A stretch of 64,000 nt of DNA from Legionella lytica (GTDB taxonomy: Bacteria; Pseudomonadota; Gammaproteobacteria; Legionellales; Legionellaceae): contig NZ_CP071527.1 in assembly GCF_023921225.1 (NCBI RefSeq), positions 816,001-880,000 of the forward strand. Reading direction: 5' to 3'. A model generated the notes under the pieces. The model was not told the DNA's origin, ran no database searches, and saw only the letters and a program-made list of their open reading frames with translations. Numbering within the stretch: the stretch's first letter is position 1; each line of letters begins with the position of its first letter. The translations under genes and the position numbers were made by a program. This document shows, piece by piece, positions 36,989-46,316 of the stretch.

Positions 36989-39223
36989 ATGAGCAAGGTT
37001 GCTGATTTTTTACTCATCGGCGGGGGATTAGCTGGTGTTTTTGCCGCAAATGTTCTTAGACGAGAAGGCGAAACAGGTAAAATTGTCATACTGTCAACAG
37101 AAGAGTATCTTCCTTATTTTCGCATGCAAATTCCCAAAGCGTTTCTTCTTGGAAAACAAACAAAAGAGCAATTATATATATTCGATGAGCACTACTATCA
37201 AAAGAATAATATCGAAATTATTTTGAATACCAAAGCACAGGCCCTTGATACAAAAAATAAACGTGTCAAAACGGCGCATGCTGGAGAATTTCACTATAAG
37301 AAGCTACTTATTGCAACAGGATGTAGTCCTAAAAAAATTACCATCCCAGGTGCAAAATTACCGGGAGTACATTATCTAAGAACAATTGACGATGCTGAAG
37401 CAATTATTAAAGAAATGGAGGCCGCAAAAAAGGTCATTATTTATGGTGATAGTTATCTTACGATAGAGCTTGCTTCTACTTTGAGCCAAAAAGGGATCAG
37501 GGTAACCATTATTACTCCAGAGTTTGATACAGGAAATTTCAAAGTTTGTACGGAGATTGCTCATTTTCTTACGAACAATGGAGTAGAAGTTATCCTCGGG
37601 GAAAAAATTACCAAAATTGAGGGTAGTGAGCGTGCTCAATCAGTAAAAACGAATACAGGAAAAAAGGTCTCTTGTGACTTTATCATTGTCGACATGGGCT
37701 TAAAGCCGAACACAGACTTTCTTAATGAGAGCGGTATTGAGCTTGATACTGATCATAGCATTTTAGTGAATCAGCATATGCAAACCAACATCCCTGATAT
37801 TTATGCGGCTGGTGATGTAGTTACATTTTATGATCCAATCTTCGAAAAATTTCGTAAAACGCGATATGGTGATACGGCAATTAAGCAAGGAAAAATTGCC
37901 GCAGCGAATATGTCAGGTGCCAGACACTACAACCGTACCGCATCCTATTTATTTTTCTATGCCTTTGGTACTGCAATTATCATTATCGGCGATGCAAGTG
38001 ACGCTACTGAGCTTTTAGTAAGAGGTTTTCCTAAAGAGAAGAACTTCGCCAATCTTTATTTAAAAAATAACATACTTCAAGGCGCCATTTTAATTGGACG
38101 TCCTACGACTGAAATTAAAGCGGCCGAATCACTTATTGAAAATCACACCGATTTAAAACCAGTTAAAGAGCAACTTATTGATCTCTCATTTCCTCTGGAA
38201 CCTCTTGCAACCCAAACGCTTATTGCGCTTCAAGGTGGCGGTGCCTTTGGTGCTTTTGAGTGTGGGGTAATTAGGGCAATGGAAGAATTGGAAATTTATC
38301 CTGACATTGTGGCAGGTATATCAATAGGTGCATTTAATGCAGCGATTGTTGCAGGGAATCCACGAAATGCAACTGCGGCATTAGAAGCATTTTGGAATGA
38401 TCTTGCATTAGAGACTCCCGAAATTTTCGATGAGCAATCAAGAAGATTTTTATCCTATTTGCAAGCCATTATTTGGGGCTCACCAAATTTTTTTCATCCA
38501 CGATGGCTCTCTCCTTTTATGAATTTAAATGAGATTTCTGCGCATTGTACTAGTTTTTATGACACCGATCCGGTAAAAAAACTCCTTCATAAGTACGTTG
38601 ATTTTAAAAAACTAAAGAGTAGTCCGGTTCGTTTGCTCGTTATGGCAGTGAATGTCGAAACCTCTGAGTTTGAAACTTTTGATAGTTATACTGATGATTT
38701 TACCCCTGAGCACATTATTGCTAGTGGAAGTTTGCCTCCAGCATTTCCATGGACAACCATTGGTGGAAAACATTATTGGGATGGAGGAATTGTTACGAAT
38801 ACTCCTCTTGATTCCGCCCTTGAAATTTGTGGCTGGAGCGGTAAAAAAGTTTATGTGGTTGATGTGTATCCAAAAAAACGAGGTCTTCCGAAAAATATCG
38901 TTGAAGTGCTTTCTAGAAAAAACGAGATTTTATTTGCTGAAAAGATGAGAAAAGATTTTCGCACTCAAGATCTAATTGGTGATTATAAAAAGCTGATTGA
39001 GTTTATTTTAGCTTATTGCGATCCGGAGGCAATTAAGGAAATTACGGAATTACCTATATTTATTCAAATAATGGGCGATCCCGGTGTATTGTCCGTCACC
39101 AGGATTATGCTGCAAACAGAAAAAGAAGGTTTGTATTCATGGGATTCCGATTTCTCAAGAAAAACAATCGAAGAGCTTAAAGTCAAAGGTTATGACACGG
39201 CTAAAAAAATACTTAATCAATAG
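36989..39223 (+). CDS. FAD/NAD-type oxidoreductase fused to patatin-like phospholipase
   Basis: 744 aa. Residues 1-395 form a ferredoxin-reductase/AIF-like flavoprotein: GGGLAGVFA (FAD site), LLIATGCSPK, IPDIYAAGDV; the usual NAD Gly-rich motif is degenerate (YGDSYLTIELA). Residues 410-744 form a patatin: GGGAFGAFECGV oxyanion loop, GISIGAFNA with nucleophile S445, and WDGGIVTN with D598 completing the Ser-Asp dyad. The end resembles DUF3734-type patatins. It could be a redox-gated phospholipase. No signal peptide. No frameshift seen across the junction. Confidence 0.9.
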   Translation: MSKVADFLLIGGGLAGVFAANVLRREGETGKIVILSTEEYLPYFRMQIPKAFLLGKQTKEQLYIFDEHYYQKNNIEIILNTKAQALDTKNKRVKTAHAGEFHYKKLLIATGCSPKKITIPGAKLPGVHYLRTIDDAEAIIKEMEAAKKVIIYGDSYLTIELASTLSQKGIRVTIITPEFDTGNFKVCTEIAHFLTNNGVEVILGEKITKIEGSERAQSVKTNTGKKVSCDFIIVDMGLKPNTDFLNESGIELDTDHSILVNQHMQTNIPDIYAAGDVVTFYDPIFEKFRKTRYGDTAIKQGKIAAANMSGARHYNRTASYLFFYAFGTAIIIIGDASDATELLVRGFPKEKNFANLYLKNNILQGAILIGRPTTEIKAAESLIENHTDLKPVKEQLIDLSFPLEPLATQTLIALQGGGAFGAFECGVIRAMEELEIYPDIVAGISIGAFNAAIVAGNPRNATAALEAFWNDLALETPEIFDEQSRRFLSYLQAIIWGSPNFFHPRWLSPFMNLNEISAHCTSFYDTDPVKKLLHKYVDFKKLKSSPVRLLVMAVNVETSEFETFDSYTDDFTPEHIIASGSLPPAFPWTTIGGKHYWDGGIVTNTPLDSALEICGWSGKKVYVVDVYPKKRGLPKNIVEVLSRKNEILFAEKMRKDFRTQDLIGDYKKLIEFILAYCDPEAIKEITELPIFIQIMGDPGVLSVTRIMLQTEKEGLYSWDSDFSRKTIEELKVKGYDTAKKILNQ

Positions 39224-39262
39224 TGTACTCATAGCGAGATAAATAATTTTTATAAAATCAAA

Positions 39263-39290
39263 CCTGATTGCTTGCAATCAGGATCTCTTT
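39263..39290 (+). terminator. Hairpin terminator after the fusion gene
   Basis: CCTGATTG / CAATCAGG, four-base loop, then ATCTCTTT; 40 bp after the stop at 39223. Confidence 0.6.
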
Positions 39291-39417
39291 AAGTGGCAAC
39301 TAAATTAGCCCATGGATCCCAAAAGTAAATGAGGACATAGAGACGCCCGATAAATTAAAATTTGTACAATTTGGTTTGTTGTTGTAGAATGAAGAAAATT
39401 TACATGAATTAGGTTTT

Positions 39418-40155
39418 ATGAGTTCTCTTTGTTCTGAATTGATGCAGAAATCCGCTGAGGATAAGTTTGAATTTCTCTATGGTTTGTTTCTCGAACTCAA
39501 TGCAGAGGTAAAAACTATTCTTTCATTTGGACCCTGCAATACGGCGCTGGTCCAAAAGACCGATGATTTATTCCATTTTTTAAAGAATAAGGGAACATTT
39601 TTCCCATTTCATCTGCAAAAAGATGAATTAGCTATAATGCCAACCATATTTGCGAAAAATTTGCTTTATTCGGCTAAAGAGGACAAAGAGAAAACAGGGA
39701 ATATTTATGAACACTATTTGCAATTGTCTTTACAATACGGAACGGGGACTTGCGAATTTTTTTCCATAGTTGGAGCCTATTTTCTGGCTAAAAAATACAA
39801 CGTTGCTCTATCCATTGAAACGATTTTTTCTCAGGAAAGTCATACCTATATCAGGCTATACACCCAACCTGAATACATTCTGGATTTCTGGGCGGAAATG
39901 GTATGTGAATATAATGATGATGTTACCTGGCTTGAAGTTCTGGGGCCGAGTTATCAGCGAAGGGATGCTACTTATAGAACTGACTTGGTATTGAATAGTA
40001 AAGATTTAATCGCCATGGGAGACCGTGTATTTACAGAAGCAAATGCGAGTGTTCGTTCAAAAACATTACATGAGATCGAAAATAGAGTGGCTCAGTTTTT
40101 GCACTCGGTGGCCAGTATTTCCCCTGAAAGAAAACAGGCTTCGATTTTGAAGTAG
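39418..40155 (+). CDS. Putative Cys-His-Asp enzyme, unknown family
   Basis: 245 aa. A papain/transglutaminase-like order of residues is visible: GTGTCEFFSIVGAYFLAK (C112 at a helix start), ESHTYIRL (H142 on a strand) and ILDFWAEM (D156). The spacing resembles that of the 11278 protein although overall sequences differ. N-terminal 100 residues helical; C-terminus polar. No signal peptide or membrane span. A stand-alone gene; candidate secreted protease, deamidase or transglutaminase, by inference only. Confidence 0.55.
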   Translation: MSSLCSELMQKSAEDKFEFLYGLFLELNAEVKTILSFGPCNTALVQKTDDLFHFLKNKGTFFPFHLQKDELAIMPTIFAKNLLYSAKEDKEKTGNIYEHYLQLSLQYGTGTCEFFSIVGAYFLAKKYNVALSIETIFSQESHTYIRLYTQPEYILDFWAEMVCEYNDDVTWLEVLGPSYQRRDATYRTDLVLNSKDLIAMGDRVFTEANASVRSKTLHEIENRVAQFLHSVASISPERKQASILK

Positions 40156-40227
40156 GCTTGTGGCATCTTAAAAATGCGGCGCAAAGTATCGCTCTAGTGC
40201 TGCGTCAAGGTTTTGTCAGACAATTCC

Positions 40228-40722
40228 TTATTCAAGTTCTTTGTGTAGCGATTTTCCCATTAAAAAATTAGTTAATTCTACTCCACGAATCTCGACTTGT
40301 TGTTCTTTAACTGTAGTAAAACCGTATCTTTCAAAAAAAGGTTTTGCTGTAATGCTTGCTTCTACAGCAATCTCTTGAATATTCATTTCATACGCGCAAG
40401 CTTCTAGCTTTTTTACAATAGCTGCAGCAATTCCATGTCCTTGATATTCATGATGCACAAATAATCTGTCTAGGTACCCTTCATGTGTTAAATCGCCAAA
40501 TCCAACGATATCCTGATTATATTCAGCAACATAAGCCACATTTTTTAATAAGGTTTTCCAACGATCAGTGACCTCCAGAGTTGTTTTAGGAGCCCAGGCT
40601 TCGAGTTGTGCGGCAGAGTAATCCCTTGCATTAATGTTGTGGATTGTATTTTGAAAAAGTGAAATACATTCAATTAGATCGGCTTCTTTGAGCTTGCGTA
40701 ACGTGATGGGTAATTTAGACAT
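40228..40722 (-). CDS. GNAT-family N-acetyltransferase
   Basis: 164 aa. The acetyl-CoA motif A is clear (RLFVHHEYQGHGIAAAIVKKLE), followed by IAVEASITAKPFFERYGF, the usual motif B. The acceptor is unknown. Divergently placed from tag, with only 69 bp between the starts. Confidence 0.88.
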   Translation of the reverse strand: MSKLPITLRKLKEADLIECISLFQNTIHNINARDYSAAQLEAWAPKTTLEVTDRWKTLLKNVAYVAEYNQDIVGFGDLTHEGYLDRLFVHHEYQGHGIAAAIVKKLEACAYEMNIQEIAVEASITAKPFFERYGFTTVKEQQVEIRGVELTNFLMGKSLHKELE

Positions 40723-40791
40723 GATACATATTAGTTCGGATGCGGTGCGAAGTATTGTATTATCACGAGATAATATTTAATAGGAAAAATA

Positions 40792-41349
40792 ATGAAAAGA
40801 TGTGGCTGGGTGGACGAAAACAAACCTCATTATGTAGAGTACCATGACACGGAGTGGGGTGTTCCGGTACATGATGATATTAAACATTTCGAAATGCTCA
40901 CCTTAGAAGGAGCCCAAGCAGGTCTTTCTTGGGAAACGATTTTAAAACGACGAGATGCCTATCGACAGGCTTTTAAGCAATTTGATCCCAATACCGTAGT
41001 ACAAATGACCGATAATGAGCTGGAGGCACTACTAACCGATTCAAACATTATCCGCAATCGCCTCAAAGTATTTTCCGTACGAAAAAATGCCCAAGCATTC
41101 CTAGCAATTCAAAAGGAGTTTAGTTCCTTCGACGCCTATGTTTGGAGTTTTGTTAACAATACGCCCAGAATTAACCACCCCAAATCCTTAAAAGAAGTCC
41201 CCGCATCAACTCCTGAATCCGATGCCTTATCTAAAGATTTAAAGAAACGAGGCATGAGTTTCGTAGGGTCCACCATCATCTACGCCTACATGCAAGCAAT
41301 CGGCATGGTCGACGATCACATAACCGACTGCTTCCGCTGTTCGAAATAA
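40792..41349 (+). CDS. tag: DNA-3-methyladenine glycosylase I
   Basis: 185 aa, full Tag length. The N-terminus RCGWVDENKPHYVEYHDTEWG with its zinc-binding Cys, LEGAQAGLSWETILKRR, and the late SFVGSTIIYAYMQAIGMVDDH followed by a C-terminal His/Cys pair are diagnostic. Removes 3-methyladenine from alkylated DNA. A REP-like palindrome follows directly after the stop. Confidence 0.97.
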   Translation: MKRCGWVDENKPHYVEYHDTEWGVPVHDDIKHFEMLTLEGAQAGLSWETILKRRDAYRQAFKQFDPNTVVQMTDNELEALLTDSNIIRNRLKVFSVRKNAQAFLAIQKEFSSFDAYVWSFVNNTPRINHPKSLKEVPASTPESDALSKDLKKRGMSFVGSTIIYAYMQAIGMVDDHITDCFRCSK

Positions 41350-41353
41350 ACGT

Positions 41354-41379
41354 AGCCTTGATGCAGCGTAATCAAGGCT
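41354..41379. repeat. REP-like palindrome, GCAGCGTA loop
   Basis: Arms AGCCTTGAT / ATCAAGGCT around GCAGCGTA, five bp after tag. Same centre as 32003 with different arms. Confidence 0.7.
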
Positions 41380-41451
41380 TCAGTTATATTTAATTAGTAT
41401 CAGGAATATCTTTCGCGATATTATTATTGAATAAATTGTTTACTGAGCTGC

Positions 41452-41970
41452 ATGATGAGTCTTTTTTTAGAAACGAAAAACTTAATTATTAATACGCCAG
41501 CATTATCTGATTTTAATGATTTATACGCCTTACAATCTGACGCTGACGTGATGAAATATATTGGTCAGGGCGTGCGTACGGAGGCTGAGGTTCTGAGTGG
41601 TTTAGAGAAGGCTATTGCGCATTATCAGAAACACAATTTTAGTCTGGGCAGTGTATTTGCAAAAGAAAGTAAGGTATTTGTTGGGCGGGCAGGTTTAATT
41701 TATCTGGCGTATGACGATAGCCAACCAGACATAGAAGTGGGGTATGCTCTAACGAAAAATGCATGGAATAAAGGTTATGGTACAGAGTTAGCTCGGGCTC
41801 TGATTCATTGGGGATTTGCACATCTCGAAGTTGAAAAACTTGTTGGGGTTATTAATCCTAATAATGAACGTTCACAGCGAGTGTTGGAAAAAGCAGGAAT
41901 GAATTATGTTGGCTGTTCGCGGTATTGGAATAATGAAGTAAGCTTATATGAGATTCAAAAGGCAGTGTGA
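41452..41970 (+). CDS. RimJ/RimL-type GNAT acetyltransferase
   Basis: 172 aa. Begins with the family phrase LETKNLIINTPALSDFNDLYAL; motif A is EVGYALTKNAWNKGYGTELARAL and the end carries NPNNERSQRVLEKAGMNYVG. Acetylates an amino group on a protein or small molecule; substrate unknown. The ATG at 41452 or the next codon may serve. Only 15 bp before the aminoglycoside-kinase-like gene, so probably one transcript. Confidence 0.88.
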   Translation: MMSLFLETKNLIINTPALSDFNDLYALQSDADVMKYIGQGVRTEAEVLSGLEKAIAHYQKHNFSLGSVFAKESKVFVGRAGLIYLAYDDSQPDIEVGYALTKNAWNKGYGTELARALIHWGFAHLEVEKLVGVINPNNERSQRVLEKAGMNYVGCSRYWNNEVSLYEIQKAV

Positions 41971-41985
41971 ATAGGTTTCTATTGA

Positions 41986-42867
41986 ATGAAAATGCTGAGG
42001 CAAAACATAACAAATATTTATGGTTCGCAAGGAACGGAGTGGATTGCTAATTTACCTGCTCTGATTACGTCACTTACAAATCATTGGGGCTTAAGAGAGG
42101 TAACTCCTGTTGTTAACATGACCTTTAATTATGTTGCTAAAGCCATCTTAAATAATGAGGAGCCAGTTGTCTTAAAAATTAGTTACGATAGGCAAAGTAT
42201 TTTCAACGAACAACACGCTTTAACCAGCCTGGGGCCCCGTGGTTCTATTAAACTAATTGATTATAACTGCAAGTATAATGCTTTATTATTACAACAAGCA
42301 GTTCCTGGGATTACGCTTAAATCCTTATATCGAGAGCAACCAGATTATGTGATGGATTGTTATGTCGAGACAATGCAGCGACTCCACCAGCATCAACCAC
42401 AGCTGAAACAATCCCCCCATCCTCAAGTTGCCGATTGGCTTAAAGTACTTGAGAGCCCTACGTTGCAACAAATACCTATTACTATGTTAGATAAGGCGGT
42501 TGCGTTAAGAAATAAACTCCTTGCCTCACCAAAGCCGCTTATTTTCTTACATGGCGATTTACATCATGACAATATTTTAAAACATGATAATAAATGGCTA
42601 GCAATTGATCCCAAAGGGGTTATTGGCGAGCCAGAGTTTGAAATTGCCGCTTTTGATTTTATGTATATTCACGAGCTTACAACAACCCCTGATGTTAAAA
42701 GTCTCTTTGCTAGGCGGGTTGAACTGCTTGCAAAAAAATCAGGGCTTGATGCGCAGCGGATCAACGATTGGGTATTGGTACGCTTAATTTTGATGGCTGC
42801 ATGGTTTATTGAGGATCATGGTGATCCAAGTTCAGCAATAAAATTAGCTGAGCTTATACTGTCTTGA
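41986..42867 (+). CDS. APH(6)-like small-molecule kinase
   Basis: 293 aa. The kinase-like fold of the aminoglycoside/hydroxyurea phosphotransferase family: VVLKISYD near the N-terminus, catalytic LHGDLHHDNIL and metal-binding IDPKGVIGEPEFEIAAFDF. These match streptomycin 6-phosphotransferase-type (APH(6)) proteins, but chromosomal members often have other or unknown substrates. Neighbouring acetyltransferase gene suggests a shared modification unit. No resistance phenotype can be claimed. Confidence 0.82.
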   Translation: MKMLRQNITNIYGSQGTEWIANLPALITSLTNHWGLREVTPVVNMTFNYVAKAILNNEEPVVLKISYDRQSIFNEQHALTSLGPRGSIKLIDYNCKYNALLLQQAVPGITLKSLYREQPDYVMDCYVETMQRLHQHQPQLKQSPHPQVADWLKVLESPTLQQIPITMLDKAVALRNKLLASPKPLIFLHGDLHHDNILKHDNKWLAIDPKGVIGEPEFEIAAFDFMYIHELTTTPDVKSLFARRVELLAKKSGLDAQRINDWVLVRLILMAAWFIEDHGDPSSAIKLAELILS

Positions 42868-42889
42868 TGCAGCGCTGCGCTGCATCAAG
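42863..42889. repeat. REP-like palindrome overlapping the kinase stop codon
   Basis: Twelve-base perfect arms (CTTGATGCAGCG) with a three-base loop. Its first bases provide the last codons and the TGA at 42865-42867 of the preceding gene. Confidence 0.65.
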
Positions 42890-42903
42890 CTACATTTAGT
42901 TAA

Positions 42904-44298
42904 TTAACTAATTTTACGAACATGGATTTTGCGGCCTTTTAATTTCCCATTTTGTAAATACTGATAGGCTTTGTCGACATGGTTGCGGTGAATTGCAACA
43001 TAGGAATGCATGGCCGTGACATTAATTTTACCGATCGTAGTTCCTGCCAATCCAGCATCTTTGGTCAATGCACCCAGAATGTCTCCCGGACGAATTTTAT
43101 CTTTCTTACCAGAAGCAAGGCATAGGGTAACCATTTCTGGCACTAGCCGAGTAGAGTTGCTATTGGCAAACTCATTCGTGTTTCCCCAGACAATGGGGGC
43201 GGGTTGGTTTTCTTCAATAGCACAAAGTCGTTGTGCATCTGCTGGCGTGGTAATGCTTAAAGCAATACCTTTATTTCCAGCCCGTCCGGTTCGGCCAATA
43301 CGGTGAATATGCACGTCATGATCAAAAGCAAGATCAAAATTAATAACAGCAGGAAGCTCCTTAATATCAAGCCCGCGCGCGGCTACATCCGTTGCAACTA
43401 GGATAGAACAACTTTGATTGGCAAAACGTAAGACTGCTAGATCACGATCTACTTGCTCCATATCGCCATTTAGCGCAATTGCACTAAAGCCTTCATGAAT
43501 AAGTTGGTCGGTCACGTCAGCTGTTTGCTGTTTAGTATTACAGAAGATTAATGTGGAAGCGGGTTGATGATGCAGTAACAATGATTTTAATACGGAAAAC
43601 TTCTGAGCTTGTTTTGCTACTTCATAAAATCGTTGTTCGATATCAATTTCATCTTCTGGGGTTTCCACAACAATTTCTTTCGGGTTCTTCATAAACTGCT
43701 TTGATAGTTGTTTTATTTCTTCAGGATAGGTCGCAGAAAAAAGTAAGGTTTGGCGTTGTTTGGGAGTCGCTGAAATGATACTGGTGATGTCATCTAAAAA
43801 TCCCATATCAAGCATGCGATCCGCTTCATCTAAAACTAAAGTTTTTAGCTGACTCAAATCTAAGGAGCCACCTTTTAAATGCTTAAGGACTCGCCCCGGT
43901 GTTCCTACAATGATATGTGCTCCATGCCTTAATGAATCCAATTGGGGTTTCATTGGTATGCCACCGGACAAATTAATAATTTTAACATTGGGCATCAAAC
44001 AGGCTAAGCGACGAATTGCCTGGCTTACTTGCTCTGCCAATTCACGGGTAGGGCAAAGAACCAAAGCTTGTGCACCAAAAAACGAAATTTTTAAATTATT
44101 TAATAGGGATAAACCAAAAGTAGCAGTCTTTCCACTTCCGGTTTTTGCCTGAGCAATAATATCCTCATGGTTAAGGATTATGGGCAGACTTTGCATTTGG
44201 ATGGGAGTCATATTTTCGTAATTTAACGAATTAAGACTCTTTAATAATTCTTCGCGCAGCGGTAGCTGAGAGAACATGGGGAGGTCAGATTGGATCAT
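42904..44298 (-). CDS. dbpA: ATP-dependent RNA helicase DbpA
   Basis: About 464 aa. DEAD-box motifs in order: AQAKTGSGKT, PTRELAEQ, GTPGR, LVLDEADRML, LFSATYP, ATDVAARGLDI, HRIGRTGRAG. The C-terminal DbpA RNA-binding domain (DILGALTKDAGLAGTTIGKINV, YVAIHR, LKGRKIHVRKI) directs it to 23S rRNA hairpin 92 in large-subunit assembly. ATG 44298 is used; a GTG at 44307 is in frame. Divergent from the ABC-F gene. Confidence 0.95.
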   Translation of the reverse strand: MIQSDLPMFSQLPLREELLKSLNSLNYENMTPIQMQSLPIILNHEDIIAQAKTGSGKTATFGLSLLNNLKISFFGAQALVLCPTRELAEQVSQAIRRLACLMPNVKIINLSGGIPMKPQLDSLRHGAHIIVGTPGRVLKHLKGGSLDLSQLKTLVLDEADRMLDMGFLDDITSIISATPKQRQTLLFSATYPEEIKQLSKQFMKNPKEIVVETPEDEIDIEQRFYEVAKQAQKFSVLKSLLLHHQPASTLIFCNTKQQTADVTDQLIHEGFSAIALNGDMEQVDRDLAVLRFANQSCSILVATDVAARGLDIKELPAVINFDLAFDHDVHIHRIGRTGRAGNKGIALSITTPADAQRLCAIEENQPAPIVWGNTNEFANSNSTRLVPEMVTLCLASGKKDKIRPGDILGALTKDAGLAGTTIGKINVTAMHSYVAIHRNHVDKAYQYLQNGKLKGRKIHVRKIS

Positions 44299-44518
44299 TG
44301 AAGGCACTTATGTCTTATAAAGAGGGCATAGATTAACATTTTTTAGTTCAATATTAAATCAATTTGTTTGGTGAAATTGGATATTTATCAGCTCCATAGC
44401 CAATTTAAATCTCCTAAAAATGCTAAGGTGCATGCTTATTGTCACAAATAATGTTAAAATTGCACAAAAAGAACAAATAGATTCAATTGTGAACATCCTG
44501 TTTTGAGAGGCTGGGTTA

Positions 44519-46126
44519 ATGTTAGAAGTAAAAAGCTTAAGTATGTTGTTTGGACCAAAATCGTTATTCCAAAATGTGGATTTGACCTTACTGCCTACGC
44601 AACGTTATGGTGTAGTCGGTGCCAATGGCACTGGAAAGTCTACTTTTTTAAAAATATTATCAGGCGAAGAACAAGCATCACAGGGTTCCGTTGAAAAAGC
44701 AAAAATGCATAAAATAGGCTTTTTGAAGCAAGATCATTTCCGTTATGAGCAAGATCGCCTAATTGATGTGGTAATTCGTGGAAATCCTGTTTTATGGGAT
44801 GCACTTACCGAAAAAGAGAGTTTGTATTCTAAAGAAGAGTTTACCGAAGAAGATGGCTTTCGACTCAGCGAATTAGAAGAAATAGTGATGAATCAAGGAG
44901 GCTATGAAGCCGAAGCTACCGTAAAAAACTTATTGCTTGGTTTAGGTATCGCCGAAAAATTTCATTATGGTCCATTGAGTGCGTTATCAGGCGGTTACAA
45001 ATTACGTGTTTTATTGGCACAAGTTCTGTATCAGCAACCCGATATTATGTTGCTTGATGAACCAACCAACCATTTGGATATTGTCTCGATTGCTTGGCTG
45101 GAAGAGTTTCTAAAAACTTCATTTAAAGGATTATTGATATTTATTTCGCATGACCGAAGTTTTCTCAACAATACTTCCACGAACATCCTCGATATCGACT
45201 ACGACACGATCCTGGATTACCCAGGTAATTATGACAAATTTTGTTTTGCTAAAGAGGAACGCTTACGCTTGAAACAAAGTGAGCTGAAAAATCAGGAAAA
45301 ACGAATTGATGCATTGCAAGGCTTTGTTGATCGCTTTGGTGCAAAAGCAAGTAAGGCCAGTCAGGCGGCTTCACGACAAAAAATGATCGATCGCATTGAA
45401 TTGGTCGAGATTAAAGACTCGAATATTTTCAAACCTTATTTTAACTTTCAGCAGAAGAAATCTTCAGGCAAAGTAGTCGTCACAGTAGATCAGTTGCACA
45501 AAAAATTTGATGAACGCGTTTTATTAAAAAATGTATCCCTTACCATTCAACGTGGCGATAAATGTGCCATTATCGGGCCCAATGGTATTGGCAAATCAAC
45601 ATTCCTAAAAATTTTATTAAAAGAATTACATGCCGATCAGGGGAATTTTGAATGGAGTGATACGGTAAAGGTTGGTTATTTTGCCCAGGATTATCGAACA
45701 CAACTGAATCCAGAGCAAACTATTTTGCAATGGATGGAAGATCATATAGCCGCCCCTAGCCAGGAAATTAGAAAGGTGCTGGGGCAAGTATTATTCCGCG
45801 GAGCGGATGTTGATAAGAAAATTGGCGTATTAAGTGGCGGGGAGTCCGCTCGCCTAATTATGGCCAAATTAATTTTGGAAAAACATAATGCGTTGATCTT
45901 TGATGAGCCAACTAACCATTTAGATCTTGAATCTATCGATGCATTAATCGAAGCCATTCAGCTGTTTCCTGGTACTGTATTATTTGTCAGTCATAATCGT
46001 TATTTTATTGATGATATCGCAACACGTATCATTGTCTTGACTGAACAATATGGGGTTCAGGATTTTCTCGGTAATTATAATGATTATTTAGAACAGTATG
46101 GTAAGGATTATCTGGCAACGGCATAA
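44519..46126 (+). CDS. ybiT: ABC-F ATPase, YbiT type
   Basis: 535 aa with two ABC cassettes and no membrane span. Cassette 1: GANGTGKST, LSGGYKLRVLLAQ, LLDEPTNHLD; cassette 2: GPNGIGKST, LSGGESARLIMAK, IFDEPTNHLD. A charged linker (KQSELKNQEKRID) separates them. Overall order and length match E. coli YbiT, a ribosome-associated translation factor. Role in protecting or rescuing ribosomes is inferred from the family. Confidence 0.9.
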   Translation: MLEVKSLSMLFGPKSLFQNVDLTLLPTQRYGVVGANGTGKSTFLKILSGEEQASQGSVEKAKMHKIGFLKQDHFRYEQDRLIDVVIRGNPVLWDALTEKESLYSKEEFTEEDGFRLSELEEIVMNQGGYEAEATVKNLLLGLGIAEKFHYGPLSALSGGYKLRVLLAQVLYQQPDIMLLDEPTNHLDIVSIAWLEEFLKTSFKGLLIFISHDRSFLNNTSTNILDIDYDTILDYPGNYDKFCFAKEERLRLKQSELKNQEKRIDALQGFVDRFGAKASKASQAASRQKMIDRIELVEIKDSNIFKPYFNFQQKKSSGKVVVTVDQLHKKFDERVLLKNVSLTIQRGDKCAIIGPNGIGKSTFLKILLKELHADQGNFEWSDTVKVGYFAQDYRTQLNPEQTILQWMEDHIAAPSQEIRKVLGQVLFRGADVDKKIGVLSGGESARLIMAKLILEKHNALIFDEPTNHLDLESIDALIEAIQLFPGTVLFVSHNRYFIDDIATRIIVLTEQYGVQDFLGNYNDYLEQYGKDYLATA

Positions 46127-46316
46127 GCTTCTCAGCCTGCCTCTATTCGCTCTAGGAGTTGGTTTGATTAAAATATATGCATATTTGTTAATCAACTCCA
46201 GTAAAGCAACAGTCTATTTTGCACCGCTTATTGAGTTCAATAAGCCTATCAGCTTAAGATATCCGTTTTAGTAATTTTAAAATACCGAACGGTTATTGCT
46301 CACAAGTGGATTTACA

